The notes: generated by a model from the letters alone, not told the origin. A DNA stretch of 33,545 bases from Phialocephala subalpina (GCA_900073065.1 FJOG01000002.1:254082-287626), one strand, 5' to 3'. Shown: positions 20,689 through 31,574, counted from the stretch's first letter. Numbers and translations: made by a program.

Positions 20689-21506
20689 ATGTGCGGTGGG
20701 AAAGCAAATGATACGCCAGCACCTGCGCCAAGTCCAGTGGAGCTACCAACTAGGCGTCCAGCAGAGTCTTCAACACGACCGACAACCAGCACAGCGAGAC
20801 CATCTACCAAGTACAGACCTTCAACAATAGAGCATCGACCTCAGTCGCATCGCAGACCTCAATCAGAGCGGAAACAACGACCACCAAGCTCCTCGACCCG
20901 TCCTCCAAAGACTTCAAAACATAGACGACGACATTCGTCGCATCGAGACCATCACACCCGAGACGGGCATCGACCAAGAGGGGATATCGCACCCATCCTC
21001 GAATATACAGAGGACCGAACAATTCGCAGACACCTTGCAGATTTTGGAACCTTGACCGATCAACATGTCGTCAGCTTCTACCCTCTCAGCAGCTCAGGAT
21101 ATACAGGTATCCCGGATATGGATGATCCAGGAACGCGGCATCCTGCTATCCGCAGGTACATCACGCAAAAAGTCATAAGCTCAATAATCATGCAGACAGA
21201 CAGGTATACTCCAAGATCCATCGATAACACAGACTTGCACTGACATCTTGAAGTTCTTCAGACATAACTGAAATTGCATACGAGATAGGAGACAATTTAA
21301 AAGCATATTCAAACTCCAACGGAGAACGAGTAGACTACCTGAAGCAACTCTGCAAACTGGGCGATAAGCTGCGAAGGGATATAGAGGGACATCCCTCATC
21401 CTGGGAGTTCGGGTCGCTGGACGACGATGGGTTCATAGTTCTCGTTCCGGCGTTATACAGAGATGGGGAGGAGGTCGTCCCGAGTCAAAGGTTCAAAATC
21501 AATTGA
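20689..21506 (+). CDS. Small disordered-N-terminus fungal protein, possibly frameshifted
   Basis: It starts at ATG 20689 (MCGGKANDTPAPAPSP). Residues 5 to about 95 are Pro/Ser/Thr/Arg-rich and basic, ending in a His/Arg block. A folded part follows (ILEYTEDRTIRRHLADFGTL, DQHVVSFYPLSSSGY, HPAIRRYITQKVISSIIMQT), and a second exon (21262-21506) encodes ITEIAYEIGDNLKAYS, LKQLCKLGDKLRRDIEGHPS and SWEFGSLDDDGFIVLVPALY to a TGA. The obvious donor at 21205 is in the wrong phase for that exon. A donor at 21107 (GTATCC) restores the frame but removes conserved-looking residues. A CAGA duplication just before the obvious donor may therefore be a disabling 4-bp insertion. The family resembles short hypothetical proteins common in Dothideomycetes and Leotiomycetes; function unknown. 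Confidence 0.5.
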
Positions 21507-22058
21507 GGACCTGCGTCTTTCTGGGGAACACTGGTGCATGTCCGTTGTTGAATATATGGTGGAAGTGAAGAGGGCGAGAAGAGATGGGAGTGACGCTGGG
21601 TTGTACGAAACTAGCCACAAACGCTCGGAGTTTCGTAGCTTGTTCAGTGCCGTGTGCAGGAGCAAATGAAAATTCTTTGAAGGGCAATTCTTTGACGTGT
21701 GCATAGGAGACTGGAGTGCGTTGCGTCTTTTCGGAGTAAATTAGAAGCAAAAGAGTGATTCCATTAGGAGCTCCGGTTCTACCCAGGCCCCGAGCCATGA
21801 CCCGCCGCGTTTGGCATCTCAGATTTGATCACAAGCAAACTGAGGTCGAGCCCCGTGAGCCCCAACCGTGCTTCAAAGTTGAAACATACAAGAATGCCTT
21901 TTGACAATCAATCTGGTAATAAGGAAAACCACGAGGTATGAGATGCACTCTCATCTAGGAATCAGGCCAAATATTCACTATCTGTTCTTTCTACGCGTGC
22001 GAGAAAAAGTTTTGTTCTCCTCTTCCTACTAATACAGATGGGAACGCTGCAAAATTGT
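21507..22058. other. Intergenic region, no supported gene
   Basis: It lies between convergent coding sequences. Small frames (for example 21798-21499, minus) overlap the preceding gene and have no domain. No repeat or RNA gene is seen. Confidence 0.5.
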
Positions 22059-24304
22059 TCAGACAGGTCCAACATCGTCGTGGACGCTGGCGATATCGCT
22101 GTTACCTGGTACAATCTTCCTTCTCTTACAGGAATCCATCACTTCCTTCGTCCACTTACTGAGCTTAAGATTATGGCTCCCGACCAAATGCTGGAGAAAG
22201 TGATCAGACCGGACGAAGACGAGGTCGGGTGGGCATTTGTCGAAACTATGCTCTGATAAATGCTCGATACGTACTCCCCAATCAGCAAAACACTCGTCGA
22301 TGTCTTTGCCAAGATCATAGAATATGTCTTCCGAGTACTCCCCACAGTAAGGACAAACATCCGCCTTCGATACCGTGGATGATAAAGCGTTCGGAAAGAA
22401 GTACGGCGCGAGCGGGCCGGTTTGGAGGAATGTTGCTGCTCTGGCATCGCTCTTAGTTGGACACATCCACACATCGCGTGGAAGATGCCATAACTTTTCG
22501 TGTCGTTCGGCGTCTCTTCCATCACGAAAGATTGCCGTGCAGTGTTTGCAACGTATTTGCTCTGTGGCTTCGTGAATTCTGTTGAAGTGTTCAAGTCAGT
22601 GTCGATACATCTTGGGGATTTTCATACCTGCCGATGAACTCCGACTGCTCCCTCTGAATAGTGAGATAGTTCTTTCTGTTTATTTCGATGGCAGGCGACC
22701 AGGTGACAGCCATACCTGTGTTCCTATCAATGGGACATGGAGATACGAATGGGTCCCAGCAGGCCATAGGGAGTCCTCGCCTGAAATGACGACCAATATG
22801 TCTCGCTCGGTCTATCCACCGAACCAAGAACCGCTCGCAGAATCCGCACTGCCAGTACCAATCGTCTTCTTCCGGGGGGAAAGACCAATGTTCCATCCGT
22901 TCGGTAATAGTGCGTTGGTCGTGGGCTTCCCAAAGATGCTCTTGAAGGTCTTCCATGCGGCAAAATGTCCGCCGGCTTACTGACCTATGGCAGCAAGGCT
23001 CATCGTTATGCAGTGATCGGTGCGATGGATCCGGGTCAACAACACCACAAAAGACGCAGATCTCATCGCCGTTCTCGAGTTTCTCGATCACCCCAAGGCA
23101 TGCAAATCCAGTCTTTCTGCATTGCAACATGTTTCGAGTATTCGTGATCCTCCTAGTCCTCCTTGTTTTCGAATTGGTCGAAGCAGAAGAGACAGTAATA
23201 CGACACTGATCTCCCATGTTGAGGCCTTCTAGCACTTTCCCGAATCGCATTGCCTAAGGCTTCCTCTAGCATTTCGCCTGGCTCTGAACAATAGGTCAAC
23301 TCCAAGCAACTCACCGAAGAAGATACGATAGACTGCATATCAAAGTGGTGAGACTCGAGAGAAATTCTTAAGCTGTAATCCACACCAAGGTCCAGGAGGA
23401 TGGTTCGCCTCGAGCTCTTTGATCTTTCATCCCTGGAACTGCAATGTCCTAGTGTACTTTTCGATGAGCCCATGAACAATGCAACGTCCTTAATATCATC
23501 ATCGATTATGTGAACAGTCTCATCGTCAGATGACAAGGGCGAATCCTTCTCGAGAAGTTCTTCTTGAATAACGTCGACATTAGTATCATTGTTAGTCGTC
23601 CTCTTCTTGTTCGAACATCCGGTCTCTAAATCTCGACGTTGTCTTTTGACACCCCACATGCCAACACGGCCGAGTTTCCGTTTCCCCTCAAGACTGTAGT
23701 ATGGATGTTCTTGCAGCGTGTCCAACCAGAACTTCTCGTCCACGTCTAGTTCTATAGGCACTTCGTCTAATTGATCAACCTCGACATGCTGCCTGCAGAT
23801 ATTGTCCTGAGATTGATGTCTGAAAAAACTCGGACGAAGTATACTTCCACCAATTGAGCTCTTAGTGCCCACCGCCACGCCATAATTTGGCGCTAAGTGA
23901 CTAACAAGGTCGGTGCCATGCCCTTCCGGTATAGAATTGGTTTGACGCGCATGAGGCTGAACGTTTGCCACAGAGAGGCCACGCAACTGATGTAACCTCA
24001 GCGAGCCAGTCGTGTCTTTGTATCTTGACCTTGGTGCCAACGTGGCAATAGTCTTGCTGTCGCTTACTGACGTAGCTGAGCTTGCAGTGAGGGCATGTCC
24101 ACTGAATATGGATGGAGAGCTGCTCGAGTGACCGCGAATAGTACCCGAACAAGACGAAGTGCGTGTCAAAGGGATTTGTGACTCATTGATATAAGCTGGC
24201 CTTTCGATTCCATTGTTATCTAGATTTAGAGCGATCGAGTAGAGGGCCCTGAGTTCGTCAAGAGAACGCCGCGGCCATTGTAAGTCCAAATTGACCGCCA
24301 TCAT
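22059..24304 (-). pseudogene. Broken fungal C2H2 zinc-finger protein gene
   Basis: The minus-strand ATG at 24304 opens a long Ser/Thr-rich, nuclear-looking N-terminal region (with GMWGVKRQRRDLE) that ends in a first finger, YYCLFCFDQFENKED. A TAG at about 23153 stands where the fungal consensus has Trp (DWxRHE), and translation past it gives EDHEYSKHVAMQKDWIC. Coding then switches frame near 23090 to EICVFCGVVDPDPSH, RRTFCRMEDLQEHLWEAH and QCGFCERFLVRWIDRARHIG. Two further introns (GTATGG..TTCAG and GTATGA..AACAG) lead to IRCKHCTAIFRDGRDAERHE, a regular C-x2-C-x12-H-x4-H finger, then VCPYCGEYSEDIF and a stop at 22059. The family is large in filamentous ascomycetes, usually annotated as putative transcription factors. 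One nonsense and one frameshift disable this copy, unless they are assembly errors. Confidence 0.65.
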
Positions 24305-24928
24305 CAACGAGTATCCGTCCTTGGCGAAGCTGCAACGGTGACAATGGCATATCGGGATCGGTCGTGCAAATATAGTTGTGTCAGAGGTCTAGTGAAGGAT
24401 ATGAATGAGAGAGCTGAAGAAATAGAAAGGTATGAAAACATTCGAGTTCAAGATTGAGGCTCGCGAAAAAAAATGCGTGAAACAGAAAACAACACTGACT
24501 TTGATTAAGCGGAGAGGGCCTTGCCTAGGAAGAAAGGGGAACAGTCTGCTAGAAATAGGTATACTGATCTCCTCTTCCCAGAAACGATCGACCCAGAGGG
24601 CGGGAAGGCTGGGAGGGAGCAGTGAGGCACAAGGAATTAGAAGAAATTGGTGGAATTACGCCGCTATCCTATCGGGACATGTAACAGTGCCAGGTTAGCC
24701 CTCCTAGCGGCTCTGCTCTCCAGTACAGGTGAGGGGGTTACCCCGCATCCGCCCCACCGACTCCGCCCACCAATCACCCCACCTCCATGGCAAGTGGAGA
24801 AACCTCCAGATATCGTACCGAAGGCCATAGAGAAGCATTTCAAGGGCATGGTGATTAGGAGTGAAGCTTCGTCACATCTGCTCGGAGATGGACAGAGACA
24901 AGAAAATATACATTGAAATCTTCCAAGC
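24305..24928. other. Intergenic region, no supported gene
   Basis: It holds the 5' flank of the C2H2 pseudogene and of the next small gene. The frames at 24432-24698 and 24647-24916 (plus) and 25095-24664 (minus) lack any domain. Part of the stretch is purine-rich. Nothing else is seen. Confidence 0.45.
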
Positions 24929-25432
24929 ATGTCCCATTGCGCCGAGGAATCCGGTGAAATTACTAGAGTCGATGATCCTATGGCCGCTAATCTCGGAGCA
25001 CTACTGCCTCTATCGGAAGAAGATATCACCATTGTACGGGCATTCAAAGCCAACTTCTTAACGGGTTCGCTTACTCTCTGTACAGTTAAATACAAGCTGA
25101 TGCATCTAGACGTTGATAGAAAGAATTCTTCCCCGCTGAAGACTAAAGTCAGAGCATGTGATAGCTTACCGGAGGTGGAAAAATTCGGTAGGATTATGCG
25201 GGAGGTTTACAAAGACTTTTGTGTAGAAAAACTCAGAAGTAAGTTATCTATGGTTGATCGGATCATGTTGCCGGAAGTCATCTCTAAAGACAAGTACTGA
25301 TAAAGTATAGGTCATATTGACAAGGCTGAGACACAACTTCGCCTTGCTATGAGCTTTGCAATGAACCAGAGCCTGGTCCACCAAGACTCAGTCCTCTTGG
25401 ACTCTGTCAATATGAGATGGAAGCGGCTGTGA
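24929..25432 (+). CDS. Hypothetical 143-aa protein
   Basis: Two exons, 24929-25238 and 25311-25432, fit in frame. The 72-bp intron has a GTAAGT donor, a CTGATAA branch-like word and a TATAG acceptor. The protein is soluble, mixed alpha, with LGALLPLSEEDITIVRAFKA, EVEKFGRIMREVYKDFCVEK and a C-terminal helix KAETQLRLAMSFAMNQSLVH. It has no signal peptide, membrane segment or domain I recognise. The consensus splice signals and clean junction argue that it is a real gene or a recently decayed piece of a larger one. It lies upstream of, and co-directional with, the HET gene. Confidence 0.5.
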
Positions 25433-25955
25433 ACGTACAATTGCGGGAATTGGTTGGAGGACGAGCCTTTCATGACTGTAGCAGTAACCCTTGATCCACT
25501 TGAGACGAATGAGACATAATTGGACTTGGATAGAGGAACGGTCGGTCTGCTCCAGTTTGGACATTGTCTGATATTTTTGATTACAATTCGAGAGAGTGAG
25601 GCTGCTCATTTGCACAAGAAATTTTTGGTTCGCGGAACTTTGCAAGTGGTGTGGCTCGATGTTATGCGAAATTTTGGGCTTGAATGCATCTCTTTATTTA
25701 GACACCGAGTACGTAAGGCTGCATATTCATTATCGAGGCAGGTGGGCGAAAGAAACAAATTTGCGCTTATTGGCTGCCATAGATAGGCAACGACCCCGCG
25801 ATGCTATCCGAGCATGGCCCTTCAGTTTGCTATATCGTAAGGTCAAGTTTAATCTTCGTACACTATCTTCACATTGATAGTTAACTTATCTCTGCAACCT
25901 CTGTGCCTCGAACCTCCACAAGCCTACATGCGAATCTCTCGATATATCACTCAAT
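25433..25955. other. Intergenic region upstream of the HET gene
   Basis: About 520 bp that should carry the HET gene promoter. Small frames on both strands (25520-25786 plus, 25645-25388 minus) show no domain. No clear TATA box stands out. Confidence 0.4.
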
Positions 25956-28382
25956 ATGCCAATTAGACAAGACAAGATCTGCGCATGGTGCAAATCACTG
26001 GATATTGTACAGATGTTTGAGCAGTCAATACCAACGCGCTGTTTATACAAGCTCCATATCTATGACTCACTGTCGTCTATTCAAGCCCGCGCTATCCAAT
26101 GCAGGATTTGCTATGTTCTTACAGAATTGCATCGGAGGCAGCACGGAACGGTCTCTCAGAGTTGCGAAGGGCAAGATGAAATCTGCTGCTTTGAGGATCA
26201 ATCGGTGGACGATTCAATAAACATTACGACAGACTTCCACCCCCCTGATCAGTATTTCCCCATCACTTTGCGAGTTTTGTTCCTAAAAAGTCGAGATACT
26301 TGCAAGGACTGGGAAAGTCGCGGAAGGCATGATGACTATTATATCGATGAGTCCCAGGAAACTATCAACGAACAGATCAGACTCCGAGCCACCGGGCTTT
26401 CGGCCTCACCGTGGACAAAGGCGGAATCTATCATTAATCTGGAGGAAAAAGAGTACCAAAGAGACACTTTCGAAGTGGCATTCGAGGGGCCACGCTGGAG
26501 CTTGAATCCACATGAAGAACATTCCAGAACATGGACCTCGGTAGACTGCCAAGGCTGGAGGTCGAAAGAGTCTTATTCGGCCACTTCGGATGATCCCCAC
26601 TTCACTATTCAGCTTGATGCATCGTCACCCAAGTCTACGAACATGAATCTTTTATTGAACCATTTCTCGACATCTCATTCCTCTGGTATCGACTTCCGTT
26701 CCTTAGAGGGCTGGATATTCTCCTGTGAAAGGACGCATCCGTGGTGTAATCGATCATGCAAGCCGCCAGATGAGCCAGAAGAACGACACAAAATCCGCTG
26801 TATCGATGTCAACAGCGTCCAGATTGTTCCTCTGACGATCTGGGAACGATATGTTGCGCTGAGCTACGTTTGGGGTTTTCAGCCAGAGTCCAAAAACGAA
26901 ACCGGAGTTAGTAACCCTGAATATCCGCCCTCTATTCGATTCCCGGATCTTCCCCAGACAATTCAAGATGCTATTGTCGCAACAAGAGCACTAGGGGTGC
27001 AATACTTGTGGGTAGATGCGTTGTGTATTGACCAGAAGAGCGAAAAAGATAAGAACGAACAGCTTGAGAGGATGGGTTCGATCTATGAGAATTCACATGT
27101 CACAATCGTGGCGTCTGCTACGAGTTCCTCCTCCGAGGGCATCCCGCGCTTTGAGAGGGCAAGGATGGATGTCGCACAATTCAATGCAGTGATTGGTGAA
27201 GCAAGGGTAGTATTCAAGAGCCAAAGGGGATGGGCTAGCGAGATATTTGATGGATCCTGGACTACCCGAGGATGGACATTCCAAGAGGCTTTGCTCTCAC
27301 GACGTTGCCTCTTCTTCGGCGATTTTCAAGTCGTCTTTCATTGCCGCCAGAATACCAGCTTAGAATCCATAGCTCCACCGCCTGCATTCCTCGAGCATAC
27401 CTCAGAAGCCGCAGTACGATACGTACCATCGAATTCTCAAAGGGTGCGTTCTTATCCGTGGTGCCTCGGTTTAACAGATACTCAATGGGATTTCGGACTA
27501 TATAGGGATCTCTTAGAAGATTATAGTCACCGCACTCTAACCTACCAACGAGATGTTGTGAATGCTTTTAGCGGGGTACTCCAAAAACTCGAACAAAACA
27601 CGCAACAGTCCTTTATATTCGGTCTCCCTAAAAAGGATCTCATCAATGGTCTTCTATGGAGTTCTTGGGAGCCAGGTTCCGTGGTCAACGGCCTCTTTCC
27701 GACCTGGACCTGGGCTAATTGCCCGAGGAGTATGTATTACCTTTGGGACTCGCCTGTTCGGAAGATACTTAATCGGTCAACGGGGGGTGACTATACTAGG
27801 TTAGGATATCATAACAGCCCTCAGACTTGGACAGTGGAGGACGACAAAAGTGTTCTGGTGTGTAGCCGTGACCCAATTGTTGCCGCCAGAGCAGTTCGCC
27901 GTAGGATAGCGCAAATTACAAATATCGCCAGCGACGGTCAGGCTTTATCGCTAGAAACCGAGTTACGAGACCTAAGTATCCACGTGAGAACAGTAGACGA
28001 CAAAACGCAGTACGTTATTCTTGACGAAAAAACCAAAGCCCCCGTTGGCGAGCAATTCGAGGTAGATTGGAAAATTCCCAGCGTTCATTACCAGGCGCCC
28101 ACCAGATACGAGTATACCGCCGCTGGGAAATTGTCCGAATCCCCCCCAATTTGGACTCCAACGGCACTTGATTGTGGCACCAAAATTAAGGCTGCCCTAA
28201 TAGTGGAATGGGAATTTGCGAGGCACGATGATTCACCTTATGAAGGGACACTTGTTATGGCAATATTGATCAGGCCCTTACAAAATGGAAACGCAGAGAG
28301 GATTGGCCTTGCTGTCGTCCCATACTGGAGTTGGGAGCGTGCAGACCTAATTGAAGAAAAGAGCAAGATTACCCTCGTGTGA
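25956..28382 (+). CDS. HET-domain (heterokaryon incompatibility) protein
   Basis: A single uninterrupted 808-codon frame from ATG 25956. The N-terminal 60 residues hold two Cys pairs (CAWC near residue 9 and CRIC near residue 49) that could form a zinc site. From about residue 295 the HET domain is clear: YVALSYVWGF, then LPQTIQDAIVATRALGVQYL, WVDALCIDQKSEKDKNEQLE, RMGSIYENSHVTIVASATSS. Further on, SWTTRGWTFQEALLSRRCLF completes the usual HET protein pattern. HET proteins trigger cell death when incompatible hyphae fuse; the domain is distantly TIR-related. Length and gene structure (no intron) are normal for the family. There is no NACHT or WD-repeat partner domain. It lies next to the DUF3435 pseudogene tail and is intact, in contrast to it. 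Confidence 0.9.
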   Translation: MPIRQDKICAWCKSLDIVQMFEQSIPTRCLYKLHIYDSLSSIQARAIQCRICYVLTELHRRQHGTVSQSCEGQDEICCFEDQSVDDSINITTDFHPPDQYFPITLRVLFLKSRDTCKDWESRGRHDDYYIDESQETINEQIRLRATGLSASPWTKAESIINLEEKEYQRDTFEVAFEGPRWSLNPHEEHSRTWTSVDCQGWRSKESYSATSDDPHFTIQLDASSPKSTNMNLLLNHFSTSHSSGIDFRSLEGWIFSCERTHPWCNRSCKPPDEPEERHKIRCIDVNSVQIVPLTIWERYVALSYVWGFQPESKNETGVSNPEYPPSIRFPDLPQTIQDAIVATRALGVQYLWVDALCIDQKSEKDKNEQLERMGSIYENSHVTIVASATSSSSEGIPRFERARMDVAQFNAVIGEARVVFKSQRGWASEIFDGSWTTRGWTFQEALLSRRCLFFGDFQVVFHCRQNTSLESIAPPPAFLEHTSEAAVRYVPSNSQRVRSYPWCLGLTDTQWDFGLYRDLLEDYSHRTLTYQRDVVNAFSGVLQKLEQNTQQSFIFGLPKKDLINGLLWSSWEPGSVVNGLFPTWTWANCPRSMYYLWDSPVRKILNRSTGGDYTRLGYHNSPQTWTVEDDKSVLVCSRDPIVAARAVRRRIAQITNIASDGQALSLETELRDLSIHVRTVDDKTQYVILDEKTKAPVGEQFEVDWKIPSVHYQAPTRYEYTAAGKLSESPPIWTPTALDCGTKIKAALIVEWEFARHDDSPYEGTLVMAILIRPLQNGNAERIGLAVVPYWSWERADLIEEKSKITLV

Positions 28383-28680
28383 TATACGAGCTCTATATAA
28401 CAATGCACAAAGGAAATGCAAAGCGAAAAACACAAAACACGCTTATTATAACACTCTATCGTAGCTTGCGGATCTCGTCCTTTGAGGTGATTGGGCTTAG
28501 CATGAGGAGCATGGTGAAGTGCCTAAGGATACGATGCGAACAGCTCTGGGTGTCTGCCACAAATCTTATTTATCCCGCCACCTACCTTTCCAGGCACTAG
28601 ATTAATTTCCTCCCACGAGAGTGGCTTCTTTGACATAGCAAACATAAACAAGAGGAGATCTATATATGAAATGGAACAGT
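28383..28680. other. Spacer between convergent HET gene and DUF3435 tail
   Basis: Just under 300 bp shared by the 3' ends of the HET gene and the DUF3435 gene. No coding or structural feature is seen. Confidence 0.4.
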
Positions 28681-28960
28681 CTATTCTGACGAACGCACAA
28701 ACCTTGGTTCGCGAAGCTTGATGCCGTGCACAGTCTGCACATGGCCTTTGAAATGTTCCAAGTGTTCGAGAACAAGCCCCTGAGACTTACACGTGGGGTG
28801 ACAACACTCTATCTTGGCCAGTGGATCTTTTCCTTTGAGGTGACTACGTTCAACATGATCCATCATCTTCGAAGGGCGGCAAAAGGAACCTATCCTTTCT
28901 TCGTAGCTCCTCGATTCGTCTCCAATACAGAACAGGCACTGCGTCTTGCCGCAGACAAGG
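28681..28960 (-). repeat. Zinc-finger tail copy 1 (most intact)
   Basis: On the minus strand this open stretch encodes CGKTQCLFCIGDESRSYEER, then SKMMDHVERSHLKGKD, IECCHPTCKSQGL and HFKGHVQTVHGIKLREP, the double C2H2-like C terminus of DUF3435 proteins. It ends in a stop at 28681 and has no internal stop. Confidence 0.75.
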
Positions 28961-29084
28961 GGAAAGACAGGAGCGAGAGGTCCGACCTCAGGAGACTCTT
29001 CCTTGAAAAGAGCTCGTGGAGGCTGGGCGACGCGAAGTCGGCGAAAAGAATCAATAAGAAAACACTCTAGGTCGGAGGTCGACC

Positions 29085-29345
29085 TTGTGGACTGTTGCCA
29101 CGCGATTCTGGAAGTCCATCACGCCGTTGAGCGGTAACCCCTCAGCCTTGCAGATAGGGTGGTGGCAATGATCTGCGGCTTTGCTAGCACCCCGCGTAAG
29201 TAAATATTCTCGATATAGTCCCATATGTGCGAAACCCGGCGAAATTTACGCGTTCGTTGCCCATACGAGAGCGCCTCGTTGCCGATACAAAATATACACC
29301 GAGTCTTGTCGCAGACGAGGGGAAACCTACTAGCAGGTAGGAAGG
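29085..29345 (-). repeat. Zinc-finger tail copy 2 (frameshifted)
   Basis: The same module as copy 1: TRCIFCIGNEALSYGQRTRK, VSHMWDYIENIYLRG, then in another frame DHCHHPICKAEGLPLNGVMD and FQNRVATVHKVDLR. One frameshift separates the two halves. The flank at 29340-29400 contains GAGAGT/GGGAAC simple repeats not found in copy 3. Confidence 0.7.
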
Positions 29346-29679
29346 GATCGAGAGCGGGAGTGAGAGTGAGAGCAGGGGCGGGAACGGGAACGGGAGATTC
29401 TTCCTTGAAAGGATCTTTGTAGGCTGGAGCCGACTACTACTGGCGGTTCTGGGCTCCTATCGCGAGGCTAGCGCGATCTGAAGGTCGATGGCAAAGACCT
29501 TTCGAATAATGATGGCTTAAGGGCTGAGGTCTTTGGAGAGGTCACAAAGAATCTGCTGTTAGACGGCCCGAAGCCCCGAGGTTGCCGAAGGTGACATAAC
29601 CCTGCGGCTAGGCGTGGATAAAGGCAACCTGTGATAACTTGTGGAGAAGTTCTACCAAAGGGATACCTTATCGGCTCGG

Positions 29680-29945
29680 AGGTTGATCTTATGGATTATT
29701 GCCATATGATTCTTAAAAAGCATTATGTTGTCGAAGACTAGACCCTTGCCCCTAGCAGAGCACTGAGGGTGCTGGCAAACCGGCTTTTTATCGGGCTATA
29801 GCCTTTTCAGATGAACATCCTTAACATAGTCCTATATATGCGAAACGCGCTCAAAGGTACGCGTCCGTTAATCGTATGAAAGCCGCTCGTTTCCGATGCA
29901 CATAATACATTAGGTCTTTTTGTAAACGACGGGAAATTTATTAGG
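29680..29945 (-). repeat. Zinc-finger tail copy 3 (nonsense-mutated)
   Basis: The same module: CIMCIGNERLSYD*RTRTFE, RVSHI*DYVKDVHLKR, CQHPQCSARGKGLVFDN and LFKNHMAIIHKINLRA. The three internal stops stand where copies 1 and 2 suggest Gln or Trp, so C-to-T/G-to-A changes explain them. A further roughly 200 bp on the high-coordinate side (29930-30130) is also duplicated beside copy 2 (29335-29560). Confidence 0.7.
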
Positions 29946-31547
29946 CGGTAGGAAGGGATTTAGAGCGGGAAATTCTTCTTTAAGGCGATTTTTATAGGCT
30001 GGAGCCGACCGCCGCTAGCGGGTCTAGAGCTCTTGTCGCGAGGCGAGCGCGACTTGGAGGCTAATGGCAAGGACCTTTCGAGTAACGATGGCTTAAGAGC
30101 TAAAGTCTTTAGAGAAATCACAAAGGACCAGCTATAATCGTGTCCGTTCTTCGAGCTAATATTCGATAATAGGCTCGACTTCCTCCTCTATTTCGGTCCC
30201 GTTTAGCGGCCTATTTAATTATCTCTTTATCATTTCATTATAGATGTAGAAAAAGTAATCCTTCCTGTGTTCGGCCTCGAGCTCGTCTTCCAGGCTCTTC
30301 GTCGTAGCTTTAAGCTATTAGCCGAGTTTCTTATGCGCCTCCCGGATATCCTTGGGCGCTCAATTAATAAACTTGTACTCCTACTTGATCCGGGTATATG
30401 ACTCTTTGAATTCTCGCTTAAGGATGGTAATCTCTAGATCCGCGGCGAGGAGTCGATTTATTACCTCTCGGGGGACTTCTTTTGGAGCGCCAGGGTTACA
30501 TCGAATGCTTATGTGTATGAAGGCCCAAGTTAGCCCATCATCGGTGATGTCGCTTTCCAGATAAGCGTCTTACACATTAAACCTAACCGACTGATTATTG
30601 TATGCCTCGTTAAAGACTCCCGTGAAGGGATTATGTCTTATAACTTAATCCCGTATAGCGTCTAAAGCCTTACCTAAACTAGCTATTAGCCTTGAGAAGT
30701 TAACAATAGGACACAAGATACATACCATCGATAGCATTAGTATAGCCTCGGCGGAAATAGTAGCTCGTCAGCTTATCTTCAAAGCCCGCGTCTTGCTTAA
30801 GACGGTTCAGGTAGAAGGCATACTTCGAGTAGGGCATGGGTTTAGTCTTCGACTTCGCCCAGCCGTTCGTAGTCCAGACCGACCTCCGAAAAACAAGTCG
30901 CTTGAGACATTCCGGCTTCCAATGGACCTTTATCGCCTTCACATTTTGATTCCCCAAGTCCGTGGCAAAGAAGGGCTCGGCGGACGTATAGCCATCGACG
31001 AGAATCGCGTTATCGCAGATTACACGGGCTAAGATGTGGGAGATTGGGCAAAAGATAGGGAGGGGATTCTCCCTGAAGAGGAAGGTCATGCTATAAGGGT
31101 TGAGTTAGCTAGGGTTTAAGGGTTCTCGGGAAGGCAAAGTACGGCTTGGGCTTATTATTTACCCCTTTGTGATTCTGCAAGTGGACCTCCATGGCTAACA
31201 AGTCTTTTCCCCCGCTTCGGGTTTTTATGATCTAGAGACAGATGTCCTCATAACAGAGCGCCTTATACTTCCGCTTGGCCTCCTCGAACTCGCCAGGCAT
31301 GGCGATATCCAAATTCTGGTGTAGAGGCTTTCTACCCTCGTCGATCTCGGTCGTGTAGCACTTGTCCGTATCCTTAGTCATGGTAACATCTGTCTTGTCG
31401 CTGTTGTAGCCGCTATCCAAGCGGCCGTGCCCGTTCATGTTTTCGTCGATGGCGCCGTCGACGCTTCCATCGTCCTTAGAGTCGAAGAGAATATTATCGT
31501 CGGATCTAGGGTCGTCGCCAGCTTCGCTGTCGTCATCGCACTCGGGT

Positions 31548-31574
31548 TCGTCGTCGTCGTCGTCGTCGTCGTCG
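31548..31574 (-). repeat. TCG/CGA trinucleotide run encoding poly-Asp
   Basis: Nine or so TCG units on the plus strand encode an Asp run on the minus strand inside the acidic insertion of the DUF3435 pseudogene. Confidence 0.7.
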
